Source: Stramonita haemastoma
Lineage: Eukaryota > Mollusca > Gastropoda > Neogastropoda > Muricidae
Reading direction: 5' to 3'
Assembly (NCBI GenBank): GCA_030674155.1
Contig: CM060326.1
Span: 30,721,297-30,785,296, forward strand
Length of the DNA stretch: 64,000 bases
This document shows, one piece after another, positions 1 to 55,152 of the stretch. Numbering within the stretch: the first letter of the stretch is position 1; each line of letters begins with the position of its first letter. The notes beneath the pieces were generated by a model, which worked only from the letters and a program-made list of their open reading frames with translations, had not been told where the DNA came from and searched no databases. Both the position numbers and the translations under genes were made by a program.

Positions 1-9
1 TCCAGTCCC

Positions 10-147
<138 letters not shown>

Positions 148-510
148 TGCAAAGTTTCTTTCAAATATCAATCATATTTGAGAATACTGTTTTCGTTATA
201 TTAACAAGACAATCGTTTTACTAAGAAACGTGGCGACATATGACAACAAAACATCAACGAGCACTCACCTTGTGTCGGCCATCTTGTTGCTACGGTCAAC
301 CAAAAGAGCATTCCGTTGTGCCCACAATCACTAGCGCGGTGTTCAAGAAGCTTAACCCTTCCCCCATAAACCATTCTCCAGGAGAAAAAGTTGTTCCTGT
401 TGCGACCCAGTGGAAACTCTGCACTCAATACTTTGTTACGCTTTTCAGTTTTCTTGCTATGTCCGTCATAACTGCTTCTTAGTGATCACACGGATAATGG
501 TAAGGAGGAT

Positions 511-863
511 GGGATAGGGATAGCCTACTGGTCAGAACACTGCGCTCGCAATTTGACGACTGGGGTTCCATTCCCGTTCGAGAGGGGATTTTTCCCCTGG
601 AGTTAACATCAGTGCTGACTACTCTCCCCAAAAGCCCCCGGATGAGACTATAAATCGAGGCCCGTGTGCGAACGCAAGCATGACATCTTGCGTACACGTT
701 AAATCCCGTTCCGCTTTTCGTAATAGTAGGCCATTGTGTGCCGGTGGGAACGGGTGACAAAATTTACAAAACTGCATGCACATGGAGACTGGATGTAAAA
801 AAGCACATGAGTGCTTATTTCATTATCCTCGGTGTAAAAGAAAAAAAAAGAATAAATAAAAAC
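511..863 (+). mobile_element. SINE-A copy 1, near full length
   Basis: tRNA-derived SINE. The head carries a degenerate Pol III A box (TAGCCTACTGG) and a diverged B box. It is followed by the shared body (CATCAGTGCTGAC, GTAGGCCATTGTGTGCCGG) and an A-rich tail with AATAAATAAA. The family head resembles tRNA-Glu (CTAGTGG ... CCCGGGTTCGATTCCCGG in better copies). It is related to at least 15 other copies in this window. Confidence 0.85.
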
Positions 864-980
864 AAACCTGATAATTACAATGTCGATATCATTTTTGTTA
901 ATATGGTTTGCACCAGTCACAATTTGATAACATCATCAGCGTCATACCACCACTACTGCTAACACCACCACCAAAACCCA

Positions 981-1126
981 TTCCACTTTTCAGAAGAGTA
1001 GGCCATTGTGTGACTTTGGGAAAGGATGACAAAATTTACAAAAATGCATACACACGGGGACTGGGTGTAAAAAAAAAAGCACATTAGTGCTTTTCCATTA
1101 TCCTCGATATATAAGAATAAGTAAAT
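981..1126 (+). mobile_element. SINE-A 3' fragment
   Basis: 5'-truncated copy that starts within the CCGCTTTTCGTAAGAGTAGG body segment and ends in AAGTAAATAA. It lies tail-to-tail with the minus-strand copy that starts about 10 bases later. Confidence 0.8.
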
Positions 1127-1136
1127 AATAAGTAGG

Positions 1137-1486
1137 TTTATTTATTTGTTTATTTATTTTATTCTTTTATATCGAGGATAACAGAATAAGCAATCATGTG
1201 CTTTTTCTCATCCGGTCCCGAGTGTATGCAGTTTTGTAAATATTGTCATCTGTTCCCACTGGCACACGATGGCCTACTCTTACGAAAAGCGGAACAGGAT
1301 TTAACGTGTGCGCAAGATATTCTGCGTGCGTTCGCACACGGGGCCTCGATTTAAAGTCTCATCCGAAGGACTTTTGGGGAGAGTGGATTCAGCACTGATG
1401 TACTCCAGGAGAAAAATCTCCTCGACCGGACTCGAACCCGGGTCGTCAAATTGCGAGCGCAATGTTCTGACCACTAGGCTATCCGG
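1137..1486 (-). mobile_element. SINE-A copy, near full length, antisense
   Basis: Begins with the reverse-complement tail (TTTATTTGTTTATTTATTTT) and ends with the reverse-complement tRNA head (CACTAGGCTATCC). The B box reads GAACCCGGGTCG on the plus strand. The order is the reverse of the copy at 511-863, so the two form an inverted pair. Confidence 0.87.
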
Positions 1487-1689
1487 TAAATATAGTAGCC
1501 TACGTGCGATTATGCGCTTCTTCTATGCAATCGCTATTGTGAAATGCATCACTGCTCTTGCTCCTTCGATGTGTATTGAGCATACAACCATTGTGAGAAC
1601 AAAGGGACAAAAGCAAAACCAATTAATTAAAAGTAAACATAAAAAAGCCGGGGGCACACAGCAAACGGGAATTCAAATTGCATAAGGCA

Positions 1690-1990
1690 CAGGAAAAGCC
1701 TAGACGTCACCTACGGAAACTACCGAACATGATCGGATTATTCCGTAAAATGTTTGTCTCCGAACGAGGTCACGAGCGCTCAAATTCAAAGACGAAAATG
1801 GCGTAGCCCAAGCAAAACAAATCATCGAACGGTTTATAAAAGGTATGTGAACCGGTACAGTAATGTCATTTAGAAAATATTTTGGCCGATTTTGATTGAT
1901 GTCATACACAGTTTTATCATAAATGAAGATTTACAGATTTACTTGAGCAACTCAATGAAGTGACGTGATGAGTAAGCATGGTCTCATTTA
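1690..1990 (+). promoter_or_regulatory. Possible promoter or 5' region of the NuMA gene
   Basis: This stretch has more CpG dinucleotides than its AT-rich surroundings. It contains AGACGTCAC (CRE-like), AAAATGGCG (YY1-like) and GTGACGTGATG (CRE-like). It lies upstream of the first coding exon, whose 5' border at 3590 is a splice acceptor, so a 5' UTR exon must lie upstream. Placing that exon here is inference; I cannot identify its donor with certainty. Confidence 0.25.
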
Positions 1991-2545
1991 TTTGAACTGG
2001 ACTAGGCCTATGTTTAAGTAGGCTAGCCTAACGAGCATGGTATTTAATTGTTTGTGTTGACCAGTTTTCATCGCCGTACGTGTGTTGTGAAACTTAAGTT
2101 GTATTTTGTGATGGCACGATTGGTGTTTTGTGGTTTCAATTGATATAGGCTAAATCAGCAGCTTGCACTTGTTAAGTTTAGCATAGGCCTAGCAGAACTA
2201 AAGAAGCCGCAAAGTCTGCTGTGTTAGGTCTACAGAGAACTTTAGTATTACTGTTTAGCCTAGTGTTAAACATAGATTGAGGCCTATGTTTCTCTTGTTT
2301 ACAAATTTGCTGCTGCATGCACAGTTATGGTTACATGATCACGGTTATAAAATGCTGTGATATAAATAAAAATGAATGCATGATTACTGTTTTGACAGCC
2401 AACAGATACATATTATATTTCCAATTCCATTGTAATACTAATAGTTGTTTCACACCGAACTAAAGTTACCATTTTCTGATTTTGATGCTTAACTTCCTTA
2501 AGTACTGAACTTCCGAAGTCACTCTAAATTCTAATGACTAATGCA

Positions 2546-2650
2546 TGCAGATCATCTTGCACCCATTAAATCCTGTTGCTTTTTGAAAGGGTAGGCCATT
2601 GTGTGCCAGTGGGAAAAGATGACAAAATTTACAAAACTGATGTGCACATG
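2546..2650 (+). mobile_element. SINE-A internal fragment
   Basis: Matches only the central body of SINE-A, from GCAGATCATCTTGC through AGGCCATTGTGTGCCAGTGG to TTTACAAAACTG. Head and tail are missing. The remaining sequence of 2651-3589 is AT-rich with no recognisable feature. Confidence 0.75.
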
Positions 2651-3634
2651 GTGTGTATACTGTAGTGTACTGTGTAGACTGTAGTCTGTACACAGTACAG
2701 TTTATAATACTGAATGCAGGGCACTTTTAATTAATGCACTTGTTTCCGTTTCATTTTCACTGCAAGTTTAAACTAGTGTAAGCTAATTAAATTAATATTT
2801 CATGTTTTGTGACCAAGCTATTACTAATTTAGCTAACTGTGAACCCTGACAATGTATTGATGTTGTAATTGTTAAAAGTTACTGTGTTACTGTTAGGCTT
2901 GGCAGTACTTAAATTTAAAATTTAATACTAGTGTTCCCACTGTTGGGACATTATATTGAAATTCACTGTTATAATTAGTAACTGACCTACTGTTGATTAC
3001 TATTAGTTTTACCAGTATAAGCGTTTACTGTCCCAAACTCCAAAGCATAAGCTGGAGCTCACTTTTGCATAGGACAGTTCCAGTGTTGCTTACCTACATA
3101 CTTGTAATCCTTATGAATAAAATATCATTTATTAGTTATAATAAATTATGACCTTATGGGTGTTGAATACCTTTATGAAATTACCATATTATTATAATTA
3201 TTACTTTGAATCTTTATAATTTATATTGATCTAATGAAAGAGCAGTACTATTCTGACCACTGTGACAAGGCAGGGCTTAGTCGGTGGATAGGGGGAAAGT
3301 CAGGCTTTGGTGGGATGTGAATCATAGATCTATTGCTTTCTAGACATTATTGTTGACTTTTTTTTTATTGTAAAAGTAGAGTGTTACTAGACAAAAAAAT
3401 GAAGCTGAGAAACTCAGAAAGGACTGTGTCCCTTGTAATTGTATGCCAAGTTACTTTAGTTAGTGTAGCTCCAGATGTTCAATGATTTCTGTAATTGCTA
3501 TGAGTAAAGCCTAGTCACAAATATCAGATGAATTACAGAGTGTAAACATGTCAAAACTGTATCAATGAGTTTGTTTTTCTATGTTTCAGTTATTGATTTG
3601 ATTCACTTTACCGTGAAAACCAGCAGTTTTCAAA

Positions 3635-46715
<43,081 letters not shown>

Positions 46716-47281
46716 TCAGTCAGTCTGCTGTCTGCTGAGTCTGAAGTCTTCCTACTCATGGAAAAGATTGGACCTTGAGTTGTTTTTTTTCATTCCACTG
46801 TTTGTACACTCTGTGAAATCATGATCTGCGTTTTCTGCGTGAAATACTTTGATTTTTGTGGACATTATTCAGCGAGTCCTTCATTGCTGGCTTTGGATTC
46901 TCCACCTGCCTGATAGTGTGGAGACATTGTTAACCCTCTTAGTCCCTTGCCGGGATTGAATAATTACCCCCCTTCAGTCCCAAACTGGGATTTGCCAGGA
47001 TTTACACACAGGAGATTTCCATGACACTGTGACCATCACTTATTGCTACCACATACTAATGCTCTATCAGGCTAGAGATAGGAACCTTGCTGAAAGTCTG
47101 AAAGTTATTATAGCTGCTGGTATGCACTTTGAAGGGGGAAAAGGCGAGGGAGCATGTGTGCCTGACCTGATTTTGTGATGGAATGCGAAATCTCGGGGCG
47201 GTTTGTGTTAAGAGACACCGAATGCAAGAGGGTTAAAGGGAGATGTGACTTTGTAATGTTCTTCTTGTAACCTTCTCCTGC

Positions 47282-47287
47282 AATAAA
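47282..47287 (+). terminator. Likely polyadenylation signal of NuMA
   Basis: AATAAA about 570 bases after the stop codon at 46715, following a 3' UTR without other canonical signals. A functional poly-A site here is inferred. Confidence 0.5.
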
Positions 47288-47311
47288 CATTATCATCATT
47301 CATCGATATAG

Positions 47312-49860
47312 GCATATTTGGATGATTGAACAATAATGCAGATGTGGTAGTTCATTTAAATATGCAGACATGGATAAGGATAGAAGTAACCTACAGGAGA
47401 GGATTTTTGTAGGTGCTGTACAGTAAAGGATGAGAATGGTCAGCACATTGTATCATGAGGTGCTGTTCTTTTGTCAGGTAAAAGTTTTTTGCTAAGTGTG
47501 TTATGTATGTAGAAAAAGAATTATTCTTTTCAATAATCTTCAGCAATGTCTGTGCTTTACTTTGAAAAGCAGTATGTGAAACAACAGCTTTAAAAACCTG
47601 CTTGTGTTTTCTAAATTTGTCAATTTTGATAGGAAAGGATCAGAAGAAATTTATTTTGGTGGAAGGTAGGTGGCACTATGTACAATACTATTACATCAAT
47701 CAAAATGCTGCTGTGTTGACTGCAGAGGGTTGGTAGTTTTGTAATACCCTGTCTGAATGTTTTCCTAACACATCAAGGCTTTAATAAGCTGTTTAATACA
47801 TGTAGAATGTGTCGAAACTGATCTCTTTGTTGAATTACTGTGGTAGATTGAACAATATGTGATTGTATTATAAGGTGTGTTTTCTTTTGTTATACATGAT
47901 TTCTGTGCTGTAAGCCCAGGCAGTTCAGTCTAGAAGATGCATGATGTGTACAGAATCATTTGACGCCGTGTAATTCTTGAAGACCTAGCCTTTACCATCA
48001 GAAAAGTTGATAGCTTTTCTTCTTTTCTTTTCTTTCGTTTTCTTTTTTCAGACAGTTTTTCTGTGTTTTTTTGTGAGTTTTGTTCTGTTAACTTTTAAAA
48101 TACCCTGAGCCAATCAGTCAACTTTCAATTAGATGTGTAAAACAATTAATTGGAAAACTGTACATTGGCCGTGGAATGCACAGGCGGAACTACCAGGAAG
48201 AACAAATCTGCAATCATCAATTACTGTCAGAAAATTTTTATAAGAAATGATTTTAGTGCTATTTTAGACAAAATGCCCCTCAGTTCTCTTTGTGAAAATT
48301 TGATGTCTGTCTCAGCCTAAAATGTTTCAGAATGACATGAGGGTTTGTGATTTATAAATGATTCATCATTCATTTTTAACAGTGATATTTTGCGGAATTT
48401 TGTCCTCCTCTTGTAGTTTTAATTGGCTATCTGTTGTGATTTTGAGATGTGAGCTTTGGGGAGAACTGGATTTGTCAGTGACAGCAGTGATGATTTTATG
48501 TTGTACATATTTGTCAGTGACAGCAGTGATGATTTTATGTTGTACATATTTTTTTTTTATTATTCTTGTGCTGGCTGTGTCTGAAGTGTGTATGTTGCTT
48601 CAGGAAATGTGTTGTGAATGAAATAAGACAGCTGTTCTTTATTGGTGCATGTTCAGATTTATAAACAGAAATGCATGTGACTTCATTTTCTCAGTAGTAG
48701 TGGAGCTGATCCTGCTTAGCTCTTCATTGACTGTGAACATTGTGTACAGAGTGAGAAGTCGGGTTTGTACACGGACAACCTCAGTACGATTCAGTTCAGT
48801 TCCGTCATGATGATGTTTGTAGCCCTTCTGATCAGAGAGGCTGTATCAGGGCTGCTGTTGTTTTTTAACTGGATAAGAATTAAAGCTCAGATTAAAACTG
48901 TGCAGCTATAATCAAAACGCCAAGATAAAAACCAGATAAGTCTTTTTTTTTTTAAACTCCTGTTTGTAAACAGAGTGATCCAAGGTTTTTGTTCCGTTCT
49001 GTTCGGTCTGTTTATTATGGTGACAGACATGGTTGTGCTAACAGATCTATTTACATGGGCACACTTAACAGATACTTACAGTTACACACATATACTAAAC
49101 AACATGTCATCATTTTTACTCTGGTTGTCTGAAATCTCATTCCCAAACCCAGTAGGCCATAGACGGAGGGCTTTAAAAATGACTAAACTGTTGTGTCTGA
49201 TGTAGACCTACAACATGCATTTAATACATGGGAAAGAAACCATGGCAACAATACAGTCTTTGGCAAAATTCTTCAGAAATATTTACTCTTATCGACAAAC
49301 ATACTTGCACATAGAAAAGAACTATGTTGGTTTTTTTTTAAAGTTTACATTTAGAAAAGAATTGTGTCCTATCATTGTAGCTGCTGTTCTCTGCAACAGA
49401 AGTCAACATTTCATACATACAGCAAAATCTGTCATGACTGAAGTGAATATGCTGTACAATTCACATTAGTAGTATTTCTTTGATACAAGTCAATATTCAT
49501 TCTCAATAACGGCTTTGTTTTGGGGGGGGGGTCTCACATGCCTCACTAATTTTTTCTGTTTTGCTTGAAAACTAATATCAGTGTTTGTTACTTGTTTTTC
49601 AAGACAAGTGTCCAACATGCTATGATATTATTCATATTCTGCAGAAGTGTAAACCTCATCTGATGTCACATGGTCATACTGCCATGTGTTTAATTCAAAC
49701 CATGCTGGAAAATTGTGAATATGTTTGCTCTGTGGTAAGGATGACATAATACAGATGATCTGCTGCAAAAAGTGTCATGGATATCTATAATGTTTGATGT
49801 GAACTTGTCAACTTTCTCTGTGCTCTCTCTCTGTCTGTCTGTCTATCTCATCTTCTTTCT
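47312..49860. other. Intergenic AT-rich stretch
   Basis: No exon, RNA gene or full repeat recognised. One 39-base direct duplication (TTGTCAGTGACAGCAGTGAT ...) lies at 48472-48549. Confidence 0.5.
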
Positions 49861-49879
49861 CTGTTTCTATCTTTATTAT

Positions 49880-49958
49880 ATTCAAATATTATATATATTA
49901 ATATATATAATATATTATATATTATATATATATATTATATATATATATATATATATAA
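49880..49958. repeat. (TA)n-rich microsatellite
   Basis: TATATA and ATATTATA blocks abutting the LINE fragment at 49963. Confidence 0.9.
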
Positions 49959-49962
49959 TCTC

Positions 49963-50575
49963 CAGCTAGGCCGTCAACGTCATCGGCAAAACACAAGTTT
50001 GTGATTGTCCTGCCTCCAATGCTGACTGTTCCCTCATGAATTTCAAGTGCGTCAGCCATTATTCTAAGATGTTGAAGAGGGTGGGAGAGAGCAGACATCC
50101 TTGGTGTACTCCATTTGTGGTTCGGAACCAATCTCCTATGTAATAGTCATAGTAGTCTGCGCTGGTTGCCTTGTTATACAAGCATTCTATGGCTCTGATC
50201 AGGTTGGCATTTACGTTATACAGCCTCATGGTTGCCCACAGAGCTGCATGCCAGACTCTGTCAAACGCCTTAAAGTCCACAAAGATATGGTAAAGATCTT
50301 GTTGGTGTTAAAAGTATTTCTCTCAGAGTATTCTAAAATTGAAAATGTGTTCGGTTGTGCTCCGTCCTGCTCTGAACCCTGCCTGCTCTTCTTTGATGAT
50401 CTCCTCAGCTTGAGGCTTTAGTCTGTTCAGGAGGAATCTGGATTCTTAGCATGACTTTGCTTGGAAGATCAGCCATCGAAGCAGTCTTACCACTTTTCAT
50501 CAAATTAAGGGCAGTTTCCACTTCTTGTTCAGTTATAGATCTGTTAAGATCACCTGAATTGAAATCTGGAAGGTA
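49963..50575 (-). mobile_element. LINE reverse-transcriptase fragment, antisense, broken
   Basis: Minus-strand reading gives RT pieces in order: ITEQEVETALNLMKSGKTAS, then in another frame EQAGFRAGRSTTEHIFNF, then DFKAFDRVWHAALWATMRLY, QGCLLSPTLFNIL and NLCFADDVDGLA. The FADD box is the RT active-site motif. Frameshifts and stops make it non-functional. Clade not determined. Confidence 0.87.
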
Positions 50576-50659
50576 TTCAAGGTACTGATATCGTGGGTAA
50601 ATTGAGGACAGACCTTACATCATGTAATGTTTTAGAATGTTCAAAAAGAGGAGATAAAC

Positions 50660-50882
50660 TAACTGGACAGTCATCAAAAGAGTCTACTATGACAACCTAG
50701 GAGATTGATTCCGAACCACAATTGGGGACGCCAAGGATGTCTGCTCTCTCCCACCCTCTTCAACATCTTAGAAAGACAAATGGCTGATGCACTTGAAAAT
50801 CATGAGGGAACAGTCAGCATTGGAGGCAGGACAATCACAAACTTGCGTTTTGCTGATGACATCGACGGCCTAGCTGTGTTTA
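50660..50882 (+). mobile_element. LINE reverse-transcriptase fragment, sense
   Basis: Encodes QGCLLSPTLFNILERQMADA and then GTVSIGGRTITNLRFADDID, the same segment as part of the minus copy. It ends at the same point (GGCCTAGCTG), so the two form an inverted repeat. Confidence 0.85.
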
Positions 50883-51545
50883 CAGCCAGGTTTAGCTTTT
50901 AAGTACTCAGTCTGTTTAACGCTCAAACCCACCCAAACACATTTATTTGTACACACAAACACAGAGGTGCATGCATATACACACAAACACAAATGCACAC
51001 GCTTTAGCTTCAGTTTGATCTTTATCACCCGGTTCTTAAAGTAGACATAAAAAAGAAAGAAACCAACAAAACTTTCGTTGAAAACCCATCCAAAGAAAAA
51101 CAGATGCACAGGGTTGAAATGTGTAAAGTTTGGACGTAAAAAATAAAAGCAGTAACGCAAACGTTCCATTCATTCATCTATAAATGATGTTATTCATTCG
51201 CAAACGACTGTAAAACAGCAAAGAGGAAAAAAAAAAGCTTTTGAAATATGTTGTGTTTATATTTGTACATGTGATCTGCTTACAAAACCTATGTACAGGT
51301 GCAGAAATAATAATATTTAAAAAATATGTACAATTTATACCATTAAATTAGCAAAAACGAAGAAAACCATGTGAAAAAACTTGCAACTAATCGGAAACAC
51401 CGGTGCCCTTGCATAAACAGTGATCACAATGACGCAATAGTGAACAATTCACGTCACATTTCAAATTCGCTGCGCAATGATCTTACGCAATGTTTACGAA
51501 GACCAACAGATTTGGGACAACGTATCATAAGTGATAATCAAGGGA

Positions 51546-51569
51546 TGGGGGGGGGGGGGGGGGGGGGAG
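51546..51569. repeat. Poly-G tract
   Basis: About 21 consecutive G. Confidence 0.9.
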
Positions 51570-52189
51570 ACAAAAGAAAACAAAATAGGTAACCCATGCT
51601 TATGTGCACCACAAATTTGGAATGTACAGTGGCATACGTGATAAAATTGGTTGGTATTCATCTTGATTTCAACATTTAAAACATTGCTTTTGTTTATTTT
51701 GTGCGTGTCATGCATGCATGCGCGCGCGCGTGTGTGTGTTGTGAACAGGGTGAAGATGAAAAGATACGCTGGCGGATGGAGGAGGGAAATAATGAGGTGT
51801 TGGCGGGGGGGCGGGGGCGGGAGGTTACATGTTGGTGACGAGAATGGAGACAGGATAGTGTGTGTGTGTGTGGCATCTGTTGTTATTGTTTAATATCTGG
51901 TAGATTTTTCCCTGTCTCTCACCGAAGCATAGAACAATGCAGTGCTATTAATTTTGTGACAACAATCATTCACCCAGACTGGTCTCAGAGGCTGCTATTA
52001 CCAACATACACCTAAACCACATGACGTACACTGCAGTGTATTTACAGTCAAGCAGAGAATAATACTGAGAAAATGACATCGAAATTGTTACCAGTTTAAA
52101 AGTACTTCCTTTTTTTTTTTTTTTATCAATGTTCAGTGCCCAATGCTAGATCTATCTCTTTATCTACTTATCTATCTCTCGATCTCTCT

Positions 52190-52192
52190 CTG

Positions 52193-52233
<41 letters not shown>

Positions 52234-52234
52234 T

Positions 52235-52287
<53 letters not shown>

Positions 52288-52975
52288 CCTTAGTTTGGCG
52301 ACCGTGGGGGCACTCCTGAAGACTTGACAACCAGTTCCCTCCATTCCTCTCTCTGTTCTGCTTTCCTCAGGGTTTTGCTGAGTTCTAGGCCTGTCCATTT
52401 GCTGATGTTGTCCTCCCATCTCTTCCTTGGTCTGCCTCTTTTTCTTCCTCCTTGGACAGTGCCTTGCAGTATTGTTTTTGCAAGTCCTGTTGATCTCATG
52501 ATAGGCCCTACCATTTAAAATTACGTTTCTTTCCAATTGTTAAGTTTTCGTAGGGCCCAATGGTTTGCTGGATTTTGTTATACACGTCTTCGTTGCTTAT
52601 GTGCTCTCTGTAGGAGATGCCAAGGAGTCTCTGGAAGCATCTCATCTCTACTGGCTGTACTCTTCTCTCCAAATCAGCGGTCAGGGTCCACGATTCATAG
52701 GCATACAGGAATATGGATATGACAAGGGAGCGCATGTTATTGTCTGTACCGTCCTGCATACTGCTTCTGTCTAGGACCCTTTGTCTGATACAGCGGCTCC
52801 CAAGTACTTGAAGCTTTGAACCGTTTCCAGCTTCTGGTTATTGACCCTGATTTTAGTGCTGATGCCCTTGGCGTTATTGGTCATCAGTTTGGTCTTCTCT
52901 GCACTGATTTCCATGCCGTGTGGCTTGGAGGTCTTGTTCAGGTGTTCTGTTAGGCTGGCAAGTTAGACTAGTTGC
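52190..52975 (-). mobile_element. LINE 3' half with (GATA)n tail, antisense
   Basis: Minus strand reads HGMEISAEKTKLMTNN, VQSFKYLGAAVSDKGS, MRSLVISIFLYAYESWTLTA, RLLGISYREHISNEDV and KRGRPRKRWEDNISKWTGLE, ending in VVKSSGVPPRSPN and a stop. Its GATA tail is 52190-52288 (ATCT on plus). This is the C-terminal region downstream of RT. Frameshifts are present. It is not continuous with the RT fragment at 49963-50575, since the order is wrong for one element. Confidence 0.88.
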
Positions 52976-53224
52976 TATTCTTTAAAAAAAGAAGAAGAAA
53001 AGATTGCCAATACTTCAGTCACAAAGTCTTCCCTTAATATAGTCTTTTTCTGGAAATGATCACGTTCCGTGCTAAACACCTTGACCTTCGTCATAATATC
53101 AACTTTTAGCAAAAAGGCATCAGACTAAAAAAAACAACAACATCTGGAACCTTGATCTTAGTAGTTCCGAAGGTTCTGTTACGTTCTATCGACAGTGTTT
53201 GAATCACAGATTTCAAACAAACAA

Positions 53225-53237
53225 ACAATATATATAG

Positions 53238-53302
<65 letters not shown>

Positions 53303-53329
53303 CTAGTTTTTGAATTACAGATTTCAAAC

Positions 53330-53372
<43 letters not shown>

Positions 53373-53390
53373 TTTTAATTACAGATTTCA

Positions 53391-53473
<83 letters not shown>
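53225..53473. repeat. Three (TA)n blocks with a shared spacer
   Basis: TA runs separated by copies of TTACAGATTTCAAACA(TATA). The spacer also appears before the first block (ACAGATTTCAAACAAA), so the whole is a tandem duplication of spacer plus TA run. Confidence 0.9.
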
Positions 53474-53475
<2 letters not shown>

Positions 53476-53774
53476 ATCAAAAGGTACTACCATAAGTGTG
53501 TTAAAATTGCTAAGTTTGCGATGCCTTTGAAATTCCATAAAATTCAATGAAAGATGGATACTTTTCACACGCCAAATAGGATTCATCCTTCCTCCCCCCA
53601 CATCACCCCATGCCCTCGTTATCATCCTATGACCCAACGTATCATACAGGTCTACATTAGACCAAGCTGCTTTATATTTTTACCACAGTTTCTCTTCAAT
53701 TATCAATGCACCATACGACATTTTGTTGCCCAGGTCTGCTTACTCATATACCACTCATTCAAATATAGCTTCCC

Positions 53775-53930
53775 CACACGCACACACGCGCGCGCGCGCG
53801 CATACACACACACACGTGCGCGCACGCGCACGCATGCAAATACACACAGACATGCCCTCACACACACAGACACAAACGCGCGTGTACACACACACAAACG
53901 CGCGCGCGCGCACACACACACACAACGAAG
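53775..53930. repeat. (CA)n/(CG)n alternating purine-pyrimidine tract
   Basis: CACACGCGCGCG and CACACA blocks over about 150 bases, immediately before a SINE-A. Confidence 0.9.
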
Positions 53931-53931
53931 G

Positions 53932-54256
53932 TGGGATAAAGCCTAGAGGTCAGAACATTGCGCTCGCAATTTGACGACCCGAGTTCGATTCCCGGTCGAG
54001 GGGATTTTTCTCCTGGAGTGCTGACTCCACTCTCCCCCAAAGTCTTTCGGATGAGACTATAAACCGAGGCCCCGTGTGCGAACGCACGCAGAACATCTTG
54101 CCCACACGTTAAATCCTGTTCCGCTTTTCGTAAGTAGGCCATCGTGTGACGGTGGGAACAGATGACATGTACAAAACTGCATACACATGGGGACTGGATG
54201 TTAAAAAGGATATGATTGCTTATCCCATTATCCTCGATATAAAAGACTAAAATAAA
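53932..54256 (+). mobile_element. SINE-A copy, full length
   Basis: Head GGGATAAAGCCTAGAGG, B box GTTCGATTCCCGG, body and AAAGACTAAAATAAA tail, followed by another CA run to 54312. Confidence 0.88.
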
Positions 54257-54260
54257 CACA

Positions 54261-54313
<53 letters not shown>

Positions 54314-54483
54314 AGTTGTTATGTCACTCCTCAGACCAAGCATGTGTCTACAGAAGTATCGATGATTAACTGCCGGGCTGCGGGCACAATGCTGTACGTA
54401 CTGCTCCTGTTGTAGCGTCAGTGATGCAGGCCGTAGGGTAGGTACCCTTCTCTTGGATAACAACACAAACCTCGCCAAGTTGT

Positions 54484-54580
54484 ACAGCAGCAGCAGCAGC
54501 ATCAGTAAGCAGCAGCGTCATCAGTAAGCAGCAACAACAACAGCAGCATTAGCAGTAGCAGCAATAGCAGCAGCAGCAAT
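54484..54580. repeat. (CAG)n/(CAA)n-rich tract
   Basis: AGCAGCAGCAGCAGCATCAG and similar triplets. No gene frame is attached to it. Confidence 0.85.
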
Positions 54581-54656
54581 TCATACATAGACTGACAAGC
54601 GAGATCTTCATAACCAAATCAAGTACCAATGGAACTTTCTGGACCGACGTCTGCCA

Positions 54657-54850
54657 TCAGTGACTGAAGCCTCCTTTGCTGGCTGGCCTTGGTGAAACGT
54701 TCCTTTTGTTGAAGGTGAGAGACACTGGCCATCTCCCCAACGACTCTGTGGGGTCCGCCTTTTTCAGTCCATCAGACAGGGCACCGGCTTCTGGGCTGTT
54801 TTCTGCCTGCTCAGTGTAATGGAGGACGTGTATTGGAATTTCACATTTCT
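54657..54850 (-). CDS. Possible terminal exon of an unknown minus-strand gene
   Basis: On the minus strand a strong acceptor (CCTTTTCTCTCAG) precedes an open frame KCEIPIHVLHYTEQAENSPE, AGALSDGLKKADPTESLGRW and PVSLTFNKRNVSPRPASKGG, then FSH and a stop. The composition looks protein-like and unlike nearby repeats. I recognise no family, and no upstream exon was found. Confidence 0.35.
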
Positions 54851-55129
54851 GAGAGAAAAGGTGGAAGGAGTGGCTGGCCAAGGTGGAAGGGAGCTAATTC
54901 CCCGCGTCGATAGTTAGTGGCTGGTGGCTCAGAGGATAGAATCAGATACACAGTCCTGTTAATTTCGAGTTGCGGTATCTAAATCGGATAACTTTGCTGA
55001 GGCTTTAATATAATCAACCTGACCATCCGTGATATGAGGATTAAAAGGAATGAAGAATAGGAAGAAAGGAGAAGAAGCTAAGCGGTTTCATCCATGTAAC
55101 AGGAACAGCCATGTACAAAAAAGAGAGGA

Positions 55130-55152
55130 CCCCCCCCCCCCCCCCCCCCCCC
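55130..55152. repeat. Poly-C tract
   Basis: About 22 C. Confidence 0.9.

Noticed and set aside
49963..52975. One continuous LINE on the minus strand
   Set aside because: The RT segment lies 3' of the C-terminal segment on that strand, so the order is wrong for a single element; they are separate insertions.
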